Assembly: GCA_013399875.1 (NCBI GenBank)
Contig: VXAZ01000953.1
Location: 2,975,890-3,039,889, forward strand
Reading direction: 5' to 3'
DNA length: 64,000 nt
Source: Gymnorhina tibicen
Taxonomy: Eukaryota; Chordata; Aves; Passeriformes; Artamidae
Shown here piece after piece: positions 45,100 to 58,524 of this stretch (positions are counted from its first letter, which is position 1; each line of letters starts with the position of its first letter). Both the position numbers and the translations under genes were made by a program. Below the pieces are notes generated by a model. The model did not search any database. It was not told where the DNA came from and saw only the letters and a list, made by a program, of their open reading frames with translations.

Positions 45100-47575
45100 C
45101 AACTGAAATGTCTCTTCCACCAAATTGTCTTGGGACAATGTGTTGAGGGGACAAGAGGGCAGGTTAGCATTTCAAATTCTTCCAGTGATCTGTACAAGAG
45201 ACGTGAGAAAAGGTTCCAGAGCTGACACAGTTCAAGGACATAGTTAGAGGACATGTGGGCACACACAGAGATATCTGATCCTGTCCTGTCCAGGTTAAGC
45301 AAGATCAGGAGTCCTCATGGCTGTAAGGAACCCAGGTTGCTGTGGTAACTACCCATTCCTCAGAGAAAAAGAAATTCTGGGCACTTAGACCAAACATATA
45401 TTTTCATGTTATTTGTTTCAGAGATGCCAGTGAGGGATTGCACTCTACACTGCTCTGCATTCATTTGCTCCAAGGCATATTGACAAGAATAGGATTCAGA
45501 TGATACAGAGATTGTACTTTGGCTGTGCTCAATGCTTCACTGAGCATCAAGGATGGTAATCAGCTTGGGATGTTAAAATTAAGCCAGTTGTTTAGGACCT
45601 GAACGCAAATCTGTCTCATTGGCTGTAGCAGAGTTGAACATTCAAGCATTTCAGAAACTTACCTTACTCTAGTGCCTGGTTTGGCAAGAGAGGTAGGAAA
45701 GGTTTGCTAAGACTTCGGTGTGGAAAGGGATCTTAAATTAGTTCAACAGTGAATCCTTCAGCAAGTTTAGGAAAGCTCAGACTCAATAGTCTTGATATTT
45801 TTTGTAGTAAAACTCAAAGAGAAGGAAAAAACCATTAAACTTCTACTCTGTATCATTCAGGAGACAAGAGAAATCCATATACAAGCAAACCAAACGTCTT
45901 TTGCAGGTACCCTTAATTAAAGAAGCAACTTTAATTGCTAAGAAATCCTGAATAAGCCCAGTGGAACAGAAGGCTCACCTACTTAACTCCATGTTGCTTA
46001 GCCTTGATTTACCTCAGCTTTAAAGGGAATACATGCTTTTTAAAGCTCACTTCTTAATGAAGCTTCTTCTAAATTCCTAGCTTTTCTGGTCTCAGACCTT
46101 TCATTGACCATTTTCTAAAGATCTGCTAAAAAACCTCTAAGCCTTAGGCTTGTAATGATGGATTATTTCTACCTAGAAGACTCAGCTTCCAGAAACTCCT
46201 CTCATTTACTACTTAAAGGTTTGACTAATATGGGGAAAGAAACACATTCAGTTCATGACTATGTAGAAATGGTACAGGGGAAAAATATCCTGGGCTTTAT
46301 CAGACAGAGGTCGATGGCCTTCATGCTACACCACTGGCTCACTCCCTCCTTCACGTTCCTTTGATAAGAAATATTTTATCAATCAGCTGCTGTGGTGAAT
46401 CACCATCACCTCATGCACAGGGATACAGCATCACAGAAAAACTGCATCTGACAAACTGCAAAACTTGTCTGTGGCAGCTGGCACCGAGGATTCCTCTGGG
46501 CCAAAGATGCTGGCCCCGGGCACTGGCTATAAGACAGAGGGGGAGTCTTCTGCTTTATGATCTCTTTCTGCCTGTGTGTGGCAGAGAAAAGAGGGGTTTA
46601 AGGGTACATGGTGAAGGCAGGGGTGCTTGTACACTCGGAGTAGTAATTCTCACATAGTAATCATGGAGGATATAGTATTGCACATCTGGGATCATGTCAT
46701 GATAGACTGGTGCAAGGGACAAGCCTGGCAGTCTGCTTCATGCCACCAACACAGGAGCTGCACACACAAACAACTCCAGGAAGCTGAATAGGTGGCCAGG
46801 TGAACAGATTTCTTCAAGTCAATGCTGAACCACTGATTCCAAGAGACTCCAGATTTCACACACTTGATGGCTCAGCTTGTTGAAAACCAGCATTTTGGTC
46901 TGACCTCTTGGATAAAGTAATACTTTTTTCGGTTTGTCCTCCCTCCTAGCACCATGGTAGGCCTTGGAGGACTTTGCTGGGTTTTCCTCCCTCCTAATAT
47001 TTCCAACATGTCAAATTATGTCCAAACAGAAGAGGTCAGTGAGAGACAACAAAGGTTTTGCAAGGAATGTTTCCATAAAAATTAGATTTTGCCTGTGCAG
47101 AATGACTCTGACCCTTTCTTCACCAAAACTATCAAATAAACTCATAAGCTTTTTGGTAATGAAAAGACAAGAAACAGGAGACTATAGAAGTACTAACGTA
47201 CAGAACTGATATGCTTTTTAGAGCTGGGCAGAGCAACTTGAGAACAGTTCTGTGAGGAAGATGTGGCTTTAGCATATGAGTGATGGCCATGAGCAGACGT
47301 AGGTGTGGAGAATATAGGATGCGAGCTCGTGAAGTTCCTTTGTTCCCACTGGTTGCCGACCAGATCTTTGGTCACACCTTGGGCTTCTTTCTTCCACCAT
47401 ATCACACCTCCCCTTCTTGTTTCACTCTGCTCCCAGACACAAATGGATTTGCCCAAGCAGGACCTCAGGACCTGTTCTCCTGGTGTGGTGGCTGCCACTT
47501 ACCTGTCCAGTGGATGCAGCCTTGTGGCAGCTGCCCGTGGCACCACAGTATATCAGTGTCATACCTAACTACCAT
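45100..47575. other. Unique sequence, no gene recognised
   Basis: Overlapping frames at 47193-47611 occur on both strands and in three plus frames, a typical chance pattern in base-balanced DNA. No repeat was recognised. Confidence 0.55.
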
Positions 47576-47579
47576 TCTC

Positions 47580-47690
47580 TGAGGAGAGAGCCCATTAATG
47601 AGCTGCACTGAAACCACAGCTGCATACTAATTAGGGAGCTGCCTTGGAGGATATTAATTAGGGGTGACACTTTCAGGGCAAGTTCTACTA
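47580..47690. promoter_or_regulatory. Candidate element with paired TAATTAGGG sites
   Basis: TAATTAGGG occurs twice in the same orientation, 27 bases apart (47628-47636 and 47655-47663), preceded by CATTAATGAG (about 47593). TAATTA is a general homeodomain core. There is no ORF across it. Confidence 0.3.
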
Positions 47691-47694
47691 TTAT

Positions 47695-48810
47695 TCTTTG
47701 TATCCCATTTGAGACATGGCTGGGAAGTGTGAGTACCATACAAATAGAGACAAGATGGGGCACTATGGGGACAGCTTGCTGCTGCAACAGAAGACAAGCG
47801 TGGAAAGGTTACTGTAATATTCCTCCTTAAGACTTGCTACTGTCTCAAGGAAAATTCTAGAAAGCCCCTGAGCATATTTTACTCTACCGTTCTTCTACTC
47901 TAGAGAGGAAAGATGTGTTTCTTTGTCTCCACAGAGATCATCCTTCTGCTCCCTTCATTTACACTCCTCCAGTCTCCAGTACAGTCATACAAGTCCAGCA
48001 GCTTTGACAAATGGCCGGAGCACATGTAAGGGGATCGAGAACTCAGTTCTTTGTCGTGGCGCTGACAGTGACTAAATACTGAATACTTGTTCCTTGAGTT
48101 CTCAGTTCCGCTTATCATCCTCAGTCTCGTACAGCACCTTCCCCACACAGCTCTGAGCACTGTTTAGCTTCATAGGCCCCCCATTCCCTTCTACAGCACC
48201 ACCCAGCACCCACAGCAACCCTGAGGAGCCAGCAGAAGAGCAGGTTTGCAGCTTGCACCAGAACCTGGTGACAGGTTTCACAGCACTTTGCAAATTGCCA
48301 AATTTTATTGTTGAGACTGGAGGTGGGAAATGAGCAGCAGGAGTGAGAACTCCACAGCAAGGAAGGTCCTGTTTAGAAGCACACGTCACTTGTTTCTTTC
48401 CTGCGCAACTTCATATATAGTGTTTGTGTACAATTCACACATCTGTCAACACATCACTGTACAAATAATTTCGCCTCCTACTAAACTGCTGCCAACTCAC
48501 ACTCTCAATGCAACCCCACCATCAGCTTCTGGTGTTTGACTAAATGAGGAAACAAGGAAAACAAGTGCTAGACTGGATCATGTGTGAAGGCCATGCAGCG
48601 CAGGGGCACGACTCCCTCTGTGATGTGCACGAGAAGCTGCAGAAGAGCATGTGCCATCCTGCCAATTAACAACCCACCAACAGGGGAAGCTTCTTCCTTA
48701 AAGCAGTCACTTATCAGGGAGCAGACACCCTCAAGCAGGAAGGTCTGCACCCCTTCTGCACTTTTCATCTGTCTAATGTAAACGTGTATACTCTCACTGG
48801 CTATTTTAAC
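47695..48810. other. Unique sequence, no gene recognised
   Basis: Two shifted minus-strand frames (48102-48389 and 48121-48360) and short plus frames, none with a motif. Confidence 0.55.
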
Positions 48811-48814
48811 GCCC

Positions 48815-48960
48815 CTTCACCTCCTGAATTCTGCTGAGCTTCCAACCCCAAAGTTATTACGTGGCAGCGAGTTCCACAGATTAGTGGCACTATAAAAATG
48901 TACCTGCTTCTCATTCTCAGGAGCAAATGTAGATTCAGAAATGTAGATTTCCTGCATATT
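48815..48960 (-). mobile_element. Decayed CR1-like LINE fragment
   Basis: On the plus strand 'aaagttattacgtggcagcg', 'agttccacagattagtggc', 'tataaaaatgtacctgcttc' parallel the antisense CR1-family segment that reads 'gcaacctgttccacagg', 'ttaac', 'gtgaaaaagtacttcct'. Only this module is visible. Confidence 0.45.
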
Positions 48961-48964
48961 TTAA

Positions 48965-51900
48965 TACTCACATATATGCTTCATTTCAGCTTCTTTCTTT
49001 GAGAGGTCAGATGCTAGCTCCTGATTTGTAAGGCAGACTTGTTCAAGCTATTGGCACTAGAAACATTAGAAACAAGTGAATAAAGAAGAAAGCCTGACAT
49101 TTCTTTTCCACATGGGAAAAATTGGAAATCTGTCTGTCATTTCCTTTTAGTGATCACTTTCGCTGAATTCCTTAATTTCCATAACAGAAGCAATAATGCA
49201 TAGATAACTTTTTTTTTCTTTTTTTTTGGTCGGGGGAGGGGGTCAGTAGCTGCTGAGGAAGTCAACTAAACACTCTGCTTTTCCCACCCTTTTTCCTTGA
49301 GGCTGAGGTTACGCACCTAAAATCAGGAGCCAACAAAAACACAACTACTCCACAAGTGAAGATGAGCCAAAAGCTGAACATACCCACAGTCTCTTCTCAA
49401 ATCAGAGGCACAGCCTCATGGTATCCAAACAGGGCAAGGGCAGGTTCTGCTGACAGTGCAGTGAGGAATAGAAATGAAGCAAGCCAGGTCTTGGGCTTAT
49501 GCAAAATCCAGCCAGTTGAGGCAGGTGGAGGCACTACCTGCAACACAGCTCAAGCCAGGACTGGGAGGCTGGGTTGGAGGCTAAAAGCAGTTCCAATGGC
49601 AGAGGGTGCCAGGGTGGAGGGTCCAGGGGGGCTGCTCAGGGTTGTTAAGCCACACTCAAGGTCTTGACACACAACTGATTAGCACAGAGTCCCATCTGCA
49701 CATAAGGTCTGTGGCAGAAGGCAAGACTTTCCCTCATTGCACTGAGCTCTGTAAGATATCCAGAGACCAAGGAATCTTTTCTGATTTCATAAATTGTTGT
49801 AAGGCTCAATGGATGCAAGCAAGACAGGGTGAACCTTAGACAGTGAGCAAAGTTGTTGCCTTGACTCTTAAACAGTTTTTTCAGTTGCTCTAATTACCAC
49901 CAGAGTAGACAGTTTTCCAAGGATATGTAAAGTACTGGGATTTGCTTCTTTTCATCTTTTCTTCTTTTCATCTCCTATTTCAACAGGGTTTGGGCCTTGT
50001 ATTCTACTGCACTTCTTTTTGTGAGGAGGAACTGTCGCTCTTTCCGGAGAGGTCAGTGAGACAACAGACAAGCCTTAGTTCCAGTAGGAGTTCAGCTCAT
50101 CTCAGACTAGCTCCTGTAAAGTGTTTGCTTCCTTCTGATAGAAACTTGGGCCTTGGAGTCCTGTCCAGCATCCCGGCACAGTCTGCACCCTCAGCCTTAG
50201 AGGACAGCCTTAAGGATTGCCTTGCCTAGTTTCCACAGTGCAAGCTGTGTAGCCTCAGGCGCGGTGGAACCATGATTCCCATCCTGTGCAGGACCACAGG
50301 AGCCCCCATACACCTTGCTGCCAGATACAGCCTACAAAGCAACCCCATGGGCTGGCTGTGAAGGAGCTGCAGAGCCCAAAGCCAGGCAGGGTGCAAGGCA
50401 TTTGTGCTTCTCTGCACAGCTTGCTCTCTCTGAGGAACAGGCAAATCCTCTGTCAGTCCTTGCTGCTGCCTTCATCCCATGGGGACAGAGCAGTGATGTG
50501 TTCAAAGCAACATTGCTGGGCTCTATTCCTGGATTCATCTGTATGCTAGGGATGATTTCCCCAGTGGTTTTCTTCTCCCATGCTGGTAAATCATCCCCCC
50601 AACAGAGATGACGTATCCCAAAGCTTCTAAACATATTTTGAAAGAGCATATTTTCTGTCTTTGGATTTTGCCAGATGGCATCCAGTGATTAGTGGGTTTA
50701 ATATACGAAGCTTCCCGGAGGAAGAAACTCCTAGGTCTCACTAAAGGTTCTTCACCACTCTTCTGGTCCTTCCCCTCCCAAACTTCAAATTACAGTAGCT
50801 GGGCCCCTGCTGCAGAACTGAGTCCTCTGCTACTCTATCAATATCCCCTGGACATTTTTCAGGAACAAAGTGGAAAGCATTTCCAGCAAATGCTTTTAAT
50901 GTCACTTTGTTTGCCAAGAGATGCTGACTCCTGCTTTGGTTATCATTACGAGAAAGCATCTTTGTTTAAACAGGAAAACAAGTGATGATTTTTCCCCGAG
51001 TCACTCATCTCTCTAGCTAAGCAGCATCTGCATTCCCTGGCAAAGTGACATGGCCTGTGCTGAACAGAAAAAATATTAGAAGCCTTCTTTTTAAAAAGTA
51101 CCCCTTTGTAAGCATCACCTCACCGCTTCAGATAAAACCTGTTGTCAAACATCTGTTTGTCAAAGACCTGCCTGTCTCCCTTCTCTCAAATGAGGTTGGA
51201 TAGATTGTGTGACTGGTATTTTTGGGTTGTAATCTTTGCTAACATGCTGTGCACCTTGCCTCTCTCTGGTGCCTAGATTCCACCCATAAACATATTATGA
51301 CCTCATATTTCAAGTCAGTAATTTTGGACACATATCGAGTGAGAGGTACTGAAGGAAAGCACAGCTCCTTTCATAAGTTTACAGCAGATAGCCAATAAGC
51401 TGAGTATCTTTCCCAACAGGGATCCATTGCCTCCTAGGAAGAGTTTGAAGAGGTGGTGCTCTTCAGTTTCCCTGTAGGCCGGTATCCTTGAGGGAACACT
51501 AGCTCCCATAGTCCTGTGCACTCTCAGCTATGGTACAAGGCACTACAGCATGCTGGATTTCTTCAGATTTTCTATTCCTGTCAGTCTTCCGAGCAGCTTT
51601 TTATTCCAGACTAGCTTCTCTGCTCAAGTAGTAGCTGCTCACACGTTTCAGTCTTTGTTGCTCTTACCTTGAGGAAACATTTAAGCAAGACCAAATATCT
51701 TTCTTGTGAAGGAGCAGAGTAGGACCTCACCTGCATTAGGCAGCTTCACCCTTTCCACAACAACTGGCAGCTCCCAGGGCAGCCTGGGTATGGTATTTAT
51801 ATATCATATAATTTTATACCGTTCAGCTGTGGTACCTTTTCCTCTGTGGGGATTGTAGAGCTTGTGACAACTGAAAATCATGCCCTCTTCTTAAACAGGG

Positions 51901-54100
51901 TGACAGCACTCTTTCTACCCTTCTCACAATCTGCCTTGAGTGGTCAGCTGCAAACTGCTGGCGTGGACAGCCCATAACCCCATACAGTGCCCAGGAACAG
52001 AGATTCCGAACTTTGCTGCAACACAGAAGCCAAGTGATCACAAGATCATATTTACGGTACATCTGCAGACATCTTCTCTTTTACTGCCGCACTAGCAGCT
52101 CTTTACTAATTGAGCCAACACAGTTTAAGAAGATAGCAGTTCCTGCTGTTTGTCACAGCCCTTCACAGGAGAGGACTGCCCTCATAGTTGAGACCTAAAA
52201 ACACTCCTCTAAGTATTCCTAAAGAGTTGTAGCACTTTACAGTGTTCCAGCAAGGTCTGCCAGAGACACTTGCCTGTGCTCTCACCACAACCTCTCTCAC
52301 ATGCAACTAGTGCCAATCAAGGATTTAAGTCATTCAATACCTCACCTTTTCTTCCCTTCCCAAGTTAAAATCACAAATGTTCATGCAAGTGCTTAGATTT
52401 TCCCTCTGCAGCTTAAATGCAGAATGTGGCTGCATTTAAAATGTCTTCCAAAATAGCCGTCACACTGAGCAAAGAGCAAAAATGAACACTGTACATAGTA
52501 ACCTTAAAGGACAGAAGATCATCTCTGAAACAAAACAATCCTGAAGACACAGCCCATAATCTATATACACTAAAGGGCAGAACAAGGGTATGTGGTCTAC
52601 AACTTCTCCTTTCATATATCTCTGTGTCATTTAAGCACCTCTACTTGTCTGGATATACTATGACACTGTACATCTAAACATCAAATGTCCTGCAATGCAA
52701 CTTAACCACAATTCCAGCCAAAACCTACATGAAGCTTAGGCCTGGCCCAGGGGAGGGTACATGGCTGGGGCTAGGACTAGATCTTAAGGCCTCTGCTCTT
52801 TTTTTTCTGTTTGACTGAAAGCTGTAGCAGTACATAAATGTTATTGCTGAGTGCCGTGGCCAATCTACTCCCCAGTGACCTTCCTACTCCTTAGCTCTAT
52901 TCCAAATTTTCCTACTTCCCTGACTGATTTCCTTGATGTTACCCTTAACTAAGTCTTCTCTCCAGCCTGGCTCTTAATCACTCGTGCCCTTGTGCTCACC
53001 CTCCTGTTCCCCACTGCTTGCATGTCTCGTGCATCTGCACTGTGCAGCCACTTCACCTCTCACCAACCTGCTCCCAGCCTGCTGTGGAGAATAGCAGCCA
53101 TCAGGCATGGGCCACACTCTGTGAGCGCCTACAGAGGGGAAGAAGTGGCGATGCCCCTCCTATTCATCGGTGTTCAGACAGGTCCTCAGCTCTTTGCCTG
53201 AGCCCTCAGACTGTGGGTATTTGCATGCAGCCCAGGGTACTTACTGACATCTGGGCAGATCCAGAATAAATTAAAATTGAGTAAGGTGTGGGTCTTAGCA
53301 GCTGCAAGAGCTGGAAAGTAGCTATGACTACATGGGAAGGTGACTTCATCCTAAATGCAAGATCAGAATTTCACCTTAGTCCTATTCTGGGCATTGGACA
53401 ACTTGGACATTTCTCTGAACAGCTCACTGAAGAAAATGCCCTCCCCCCACTCTAAAAGAAGCCAAGCGCCTTCCCCTACAATTCGTCTCCCCTGACACAG
53501 AAAGATGCTTGTAGGATTCAGCCTGACACATTTCCCAGCCTCACATCCACTGGCACATATTTGCCCTGTCTCTGCCACTGGCTGATGATGCCTCTCCAGC
53601 CAGGCAGACACATATCAGCCTTGATAGAATGCCTGTAGTAATAGGCTTGGAGTCAGTTCCTTACAGCTGGGCAGCCAGCAGTGTTTGCTCAACATTTCTG
53701 GCAAAGCAGAGTCACCCAGCTCTCAGCTGCTCTGTCTTTTCCTTCGGGTCCTGTCCAGGCGGGATCCACACTCTATGCACTGGCACCAGGAAGCTCTTTG
53801 GCAGGAATCTGCTACTTTGTGCCCACTGTGGTGTCCGACTTCAGTCCAAGTAACAGTGCCTGGAGACCAAGACTCTTACCTCAGTGCTTTGCAATTTGAT
53901 TAAGGTGAAATGTGATCTGCTGTTCTGAGGCCAAGAAATGCCAGGATGGCAGATGGCAGGGAAGAAAGTTGAGCAGAGCTCTTTACTGGCGTCCAAGATC
54001 CTGGGAGAAATCAAGCTGCTCCTGTAGGGGTCAAATACCAGGGTGAGGAAGGAGAAAAAGCTGCCAAGAAGTGTCTTGATTCTGCTAGAAAACTCAACAG
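48965..54100. other. Unique sequence, no gene recognised
   Basis: Short frames only, up to 105 codons (50332-50649), overlapping on both strands. A poly-T tract with one C lies at 49209-49227 and is followed by a short G-rich run. No transposon was recognised. Confidence 0.55.
49209..49227. repeat. Poly-T tract
   Basis: T run interrupted by one C at 49218 and followed by GGTCGGGGGAGGGGG. Confidence 0.9.
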
Positions 54101-54104
54101 TGAA

Positions 54105-54242
54105 ATACTATAGAGAGATTAAAACACAACATAATTACTTAATTTATTGAGAGTTAACGTGCTGGTCCCTCACTGACAAGGAAGAATCAGAGGGAGGTGA
54201 AATTATTAAGCAGCATAATTACCCCCAACCTGAGCTTAAGCT
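54105..54242. promoter_or_regulatory. AT-rich candidate regulatory element
   Basis: ATAATTACTTAATTTATTG (about 54131) and GAAATTATTAAGCAGCATAATTAC (54200-54223) place two ATAATTAC words ~85 bases apart, with GTTAACG between. It is not a simple repeat, and no frame spans it. Evidence is composition only. Confidence 0.25.
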
Positions 54243-54451
54243 GCCCTCTTTCCTTTGAGACTTTCACAGCTCAGAGAGACGTGAGCTGCACAGCAGAGAG
54301 GGACTCCAGGGAACACAAATGCATCTCTGCTGGTGAGTGGGTGTGTGAGGGAGGCTGGGCAGGGCTCTGCCTGAGAACCCCTCTCCCCATGCCAGCCACT
54401 CCTCTAGGCAGCAATAACAGCTGTACAGTTTAGTGTTTCTATCATGTTTGC

Positions 54452-54560
54452 ACACATAGATCTCCAAGCACTTCACAGGAGAGGGAACTGTCGTTGTCTT
54501 GGTTCACCCAACGAGAAAGGCTGCAACAAGCAACTGATCTCGGAGATCAACCAGCAGTTT
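54452..54560 (-). mobile_element. MIR-like SINE relic
   Basis: On the plus strand 'atagatctccaagcacttca', 'caggagagggaactgtcgtt', 'caacaagcaactgatctcgg', 'agatcaaccagcagttta' follow the antisense MIR order (GATCTCAAAGCACTT, ...AACTGTCATT, GTGACTTGCCCAAGG, TCACCCAGCAGT). Diverged but colinear. Confidence 0.55.
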
Positions 54561-54689
54561 AAGGAGGCAGAGAATCATAGTCACAAAATGCCATTAGCTC
54601 AGTGTCACCTGCTTCACTAGACTGCCTCTCTGCTGGTAGAAAAAAGGGCAAAGATGAAGCCTTACAGCTCGTCAAAAGCTCAGAGATGA

Positions 54690-55015
54690 ATGGGAACCAA
54701 TGCAAAGTACCAGCAACTGCACAGATTCAGAGAAGAGCAGTAAACATGATTAAAGGGCTGGGGAAATTGATTCCTGGGGAGGAAAAGAGCTAAATATGTA
54801 TAGCTGCCTAGCTGTACCCAGAGGAGCATACTTAACCTGCTACAAGTATTTGATGGAAGAATAATTGTCCTGGGAGGAATAAAGGTCTTACAGCTATGAA
54901 GAATAGGGTGAAATTAAAAGGGTGGAGATTTAGCCTCTGATGGGCACACTCGATAATGGAGATGCTGACCTGTCTCCCTGAGGAATGCCTGTTGCTTCAC
55001 TCATGCAGAGGAGTC
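54690..55015 (+). mobile_element. CR1-type LINE, C-terminal reverse-transcriptase segment and start of 3' region
   Basis: The frame at 54602-54793 ends with a stretch reading QIQRRAVNMIKGLGKL (54725-54769). This matches the conserved end of CR1-family ORF2 (consensus form VQRRATKMIKGLEHL). Downstream, 'agctaaatatgtatagctgc', 'ctgctacaagtatttgatgg', 'gaaattaaaagggtggagat', 'ttagcctctgatgg' follow the CR1 order (RELGLFSLEKRR region, CTACAAGTATTTGAAGG, GGTGGAAATTTAG). The protein sense is lost by stops and shifts after 54793. It is an old, 5'-truncated, inactive copy. Confidence 0.72.
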
Positions 55016-55019
55016 TGGG

Positions 55020-58000
55020 AGACAATCATTCTCTGGTATAGCAGTGGACTCCAGAGGTTTTCCCAGCTCTATTTACCTGGTTTCTGTGGACTAACAGAGG
55101 TTTCCTGTCCCAACAGCCTGTCACTGGGGGTCAGGTGGGGTTTTGTTTTATAAATTCTAATGACAGCTAAGGGATTCCCAGCAAATCTGTATCACTGGAG
55201 AGTCTAACCAAACAACCGCCTCCACAAACACAAAGCTACAGTAATAACATGCAGTGCCTACAGCCCTTTGCTCTAGGGGAAGAGGCATTGTTACTCTTGT
55301 CAGAAAACAGAGGGACTGAAATCTAGCATTCCTTGTCATTAAGGAAATACTGCAGATGGGTGTTTGCTGTAAATGTCACGATGGCAGAGCTCACAATAGT
55401 GATAACTGAAAGCAGGAAAAAACACAGCTGCTGTGAGAAGAGGCTGTTGCAGTATATAATCTTCACCACCCAAAGCTGGTGTGCCTAGATAGGTTTTAAC
55501 CCACTCCAGTGGCCCAAACCCAGAGTGCTTTCTGCAAACATTGGCAAGGGCTGTCATTATAACCTGCTCTCTCCTCTCAAGCGCTCCTTGTCTCTTACTG
55601 GGAGAAGTTACTTTTCCACCCATACCTAACCCTCAGACTCCCCTGCTTAGTTCCAAGACAAAGGAACACAAGGAAAGTGAGAGCCGTCTGTTTCCTGCAC
55701 CTACATTCTTCTCCTTTTGGGCTTGTTCTCATACTCAGAGGACATCCACTCTAAGGCCATCTCTGTTTTTCATTTTCTTTATGTACAGTTTCCTGACACA
55801 AAGTGTGTTCTCACTGCTTGTCGAGCTGACTCCACGGTGTGTGGGGGGCTCCATGTCCACTATCATTAAACTTCAAGCATTTTAAGGGAATTCTGCTCTG
55901 CTCTGCCCTGTACTTTCTGGTATAATACATACTGAGTTTCACGTCAGATACACAAGAAATATGGGGCTGGAGAAGGGGTTGAACTGACAAACTTCCAGTT
56001 CATCTCCTGTGATATTGTGAATGTTTCCAGCACTATTTTTAAAATATTGTCTGATAAAATAGAGGCCACAAAAATGGGTACTGCCATCAGAAGACACAAA
56101 ATAAGGCTGTGATGGCATGCAAGCATGAGAAACCATGATGTGAGAAGATTTGGAGTTGGGTTTTCCTTAGGCTTTCAATACCACAGCAGTATGAGTGAGA
56201 AGCAGGACTTACTGTTTATTTGCTTTGGCTAGACACTAACTGGGATCATATTTTCTTGGCAGAGCACTGCTTTTCAGCTGAAATAATGATGACTAAAGCA
56301 ATAAGATGGCCCTACAGGGCATGGATGACCAGCTCTGTCTCTTCAGGAGGCCAGTGGAAATTTCCCTTCAGAGCTCCCTGTGGGAGGAACTGCAACATAT
56401 CTCACCTAGGCTGCTGATAGCTTTGCACAGAAGATGTTTACACACTGTGTAGAGACAGGCTAATGACTCTCTATCCTTATTTTCTGTCCTTCACACATCA
56501 GGCAAAAACATTATTGGACTTACTTAAAATATTATCAAGCTCATAGCTCTTTTTGCCTGTGTTTGGTGACATCTCCACAGTCACAAATATCAGGGCTGGA
56601 TGTCACGTCCTCTTCCAGCTGCAGCCGAGAAGACATTATTGCTTGGTCAGACATTACTGCTGCCCGAGATGCTCCTGAAAGCAATCCCATCCCCATTTCA
56701 GGCTGAAGGAGCTGGCTTAGCTTTAGTAACAGGTCATTGCTAACCTAGTTCAGATGGCTAAAACGAGGTGTCAGGTCCTGACAACGAGAACACCTCAGCC
56801 CACAGGTACCAAAAGCAACTTTCCACAGGCAGAGGGCCATGCAGAAAGCTGGCGCAGCAGCAGCCAGGGAGGTGTGTGTGATTGTGCCACGGTGTGAGAA
56901 GGCCTGGAAATCAAGGCTCATGGTTTCAGGAACATTGTGCACAGGGGCTGGTCTGCTGTAGCAAGCCTCAGCAAACTGCTTGCTTTCTTCCTTCCCTCTT
57001 TTACAATTCTTCCTTTGAGTACCAGAAAGCCAGCCCACCTGGTTTCCAGAGCCTGTCACCAGGCCCTTAGACTGGAGGAACAAGCATTTCCTTGTAGAAT
57101 GTCAGCAGCACATGTTTCTGGGAGACTGAAGGGCAGGTGGTACTGCCTTATAAATCATCTAAACATGCCTGGTGTGCTAAATGCCTGCTGTATTTTGCAT
57201 AACATCTGGGACAGCACAGGAGAGACCTTGGGGGTTGGGAAGGAGCAGAAAGTGAACGTTTTCTCAACATTATGAATTGACAAAGACAGAGATGGTGTCA
57301 CCATATGGTCAAAGAAACAGCCAGAGATGCCCAGTCCTCCTCCTCTGAGGGGAAAGGCAATGACTGGGGCATGAATGCACAGCAACCAAAGAGTATTTAT
57401 TCTGTTTGGTTTTGTCAGGATTTGACAGCGTTGAGGATAGTGGGGTCTCTGCAGGGCAGGCTGAAAGGACAGAGGCGGGGGTGAAAGAGGAGGAGGAACT
57501 CTGTGGCATTCAGATGGACTGGCTGGTTAATTCCCCTGGGATTAAAAGGAGAAAGATCAGGAACAGCATAAACCAGCATGGGGAAGAGGGCTTCCAGGAA
57601 TTACTAAAACTGTAACAGGGATCAGGACAAAGAAGAGAGAAAAAATCTCTCTTTTTTCTTGGAGAAAAAATCTGAAAAGCATTTGAAGCCTGAGCATGAT
57701 TTTAACACCTTCATTTGACCAACTATCTTGAACCAACCCTATATGTTCCTGAAAAATAAATGTAATAGGACATCTCTTTTTGCAGAGGACACCTATTGTT
57801 TCAACTGTCCATGATTCCAGCCCTCCCCCTAACACCTATCTCCCACCACCACTGGAAGGGAGCCCACCTGAGTGTGTTTTCAATAGGCATTTGAGAACAT
57901 TACTTAGCACAGCACAAGAGAGATCTGAATCAATGTTCTTACTGTGAGAGGATTTTTCTTCTCGCTTTTGACACCAGTTCTCCAACCCATGCCTGGAGCA

Positions 58001-58055
58001 GATTCAATTCCAGGCACATCTGGAACCACACAGTAAAAAAGGCATGGAGGAACCT
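55020..58055. other. Unique sequence, no gene recognised
   Basis: Frames up to 114 codons (55541-55885) without motifs. A faint SINE-like patch at 55235-55310 is not called. No CpG clusters. Confidence 0.55.
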
Positions 58056-58059
58056 CAGG

Positions 58060-58520
58060 ACACCACCTATCTTATCCCTTGCCATGAGGTAAGATGAAGT
58101 AGAACTAAACCATGCATGGCAAATGACCACCTAATCTGCTCCTAAAAAGCTTTTCAGTGATGGAATCTTCACACTCTCCCCAGGCAATACATTTTGGGTT
58201 TTCACTACCATGGCCATTTTATTTCTAGCCTGAATCTTCCTTGCTGCAATTTAAGCCCATTATTTCTTGTCCTATCCACAATGGCTGAGAATAACAGCTT
58301 ATTGCCTTTTTTCCTTGTAGCAGTCTTTTATAGACTGTTACCACCTTCCCCCTTCAGCCTTCTTTTCTGTAGGCTAATTAACCCAAATTCACTCACATTT
58401 TTCCATAGTTCATATTTGTCAGAACACTGATTAAACTATTGCCCTCTGGACTCTCTGTCCAGGGTCCTGCTTTCTTCAAGGGTAGTGCTGGGGAAAAACA
58501 AAAATTAAAGAAGCACTGCC
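58060..58520 (-). mobile_element. CR1-type LINE fragment, ~460 bp
   Basis: On the plus strand, in order: 'ctaatctgctcctaaaaagc', 'cagtgatggaatcttcacac', 'ccccaggcaatacattttgg', 'attatttcttgtcctatcca', 'gtagcagtcttttatagact', 'ttctgtaggctaattaaccc', 'tgccctctggactctctgtcc', 'tttcttcaagggtagtgctg'. This is the antisense CR1 sequence over the RT C-terminus (AACCTGTTCTTAAAAACC, ATGGAGATTCCACAACC, CCCTTGTCCTATC, AGGCTGAACAACCCC, CCCTCCTCTGGACTC, TTCTTGAAGTGTGGTGC). It is the longest and best preserved LINE piece in the window. Confidence 0.8.
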
Positions 58521-58524
58521 CACA

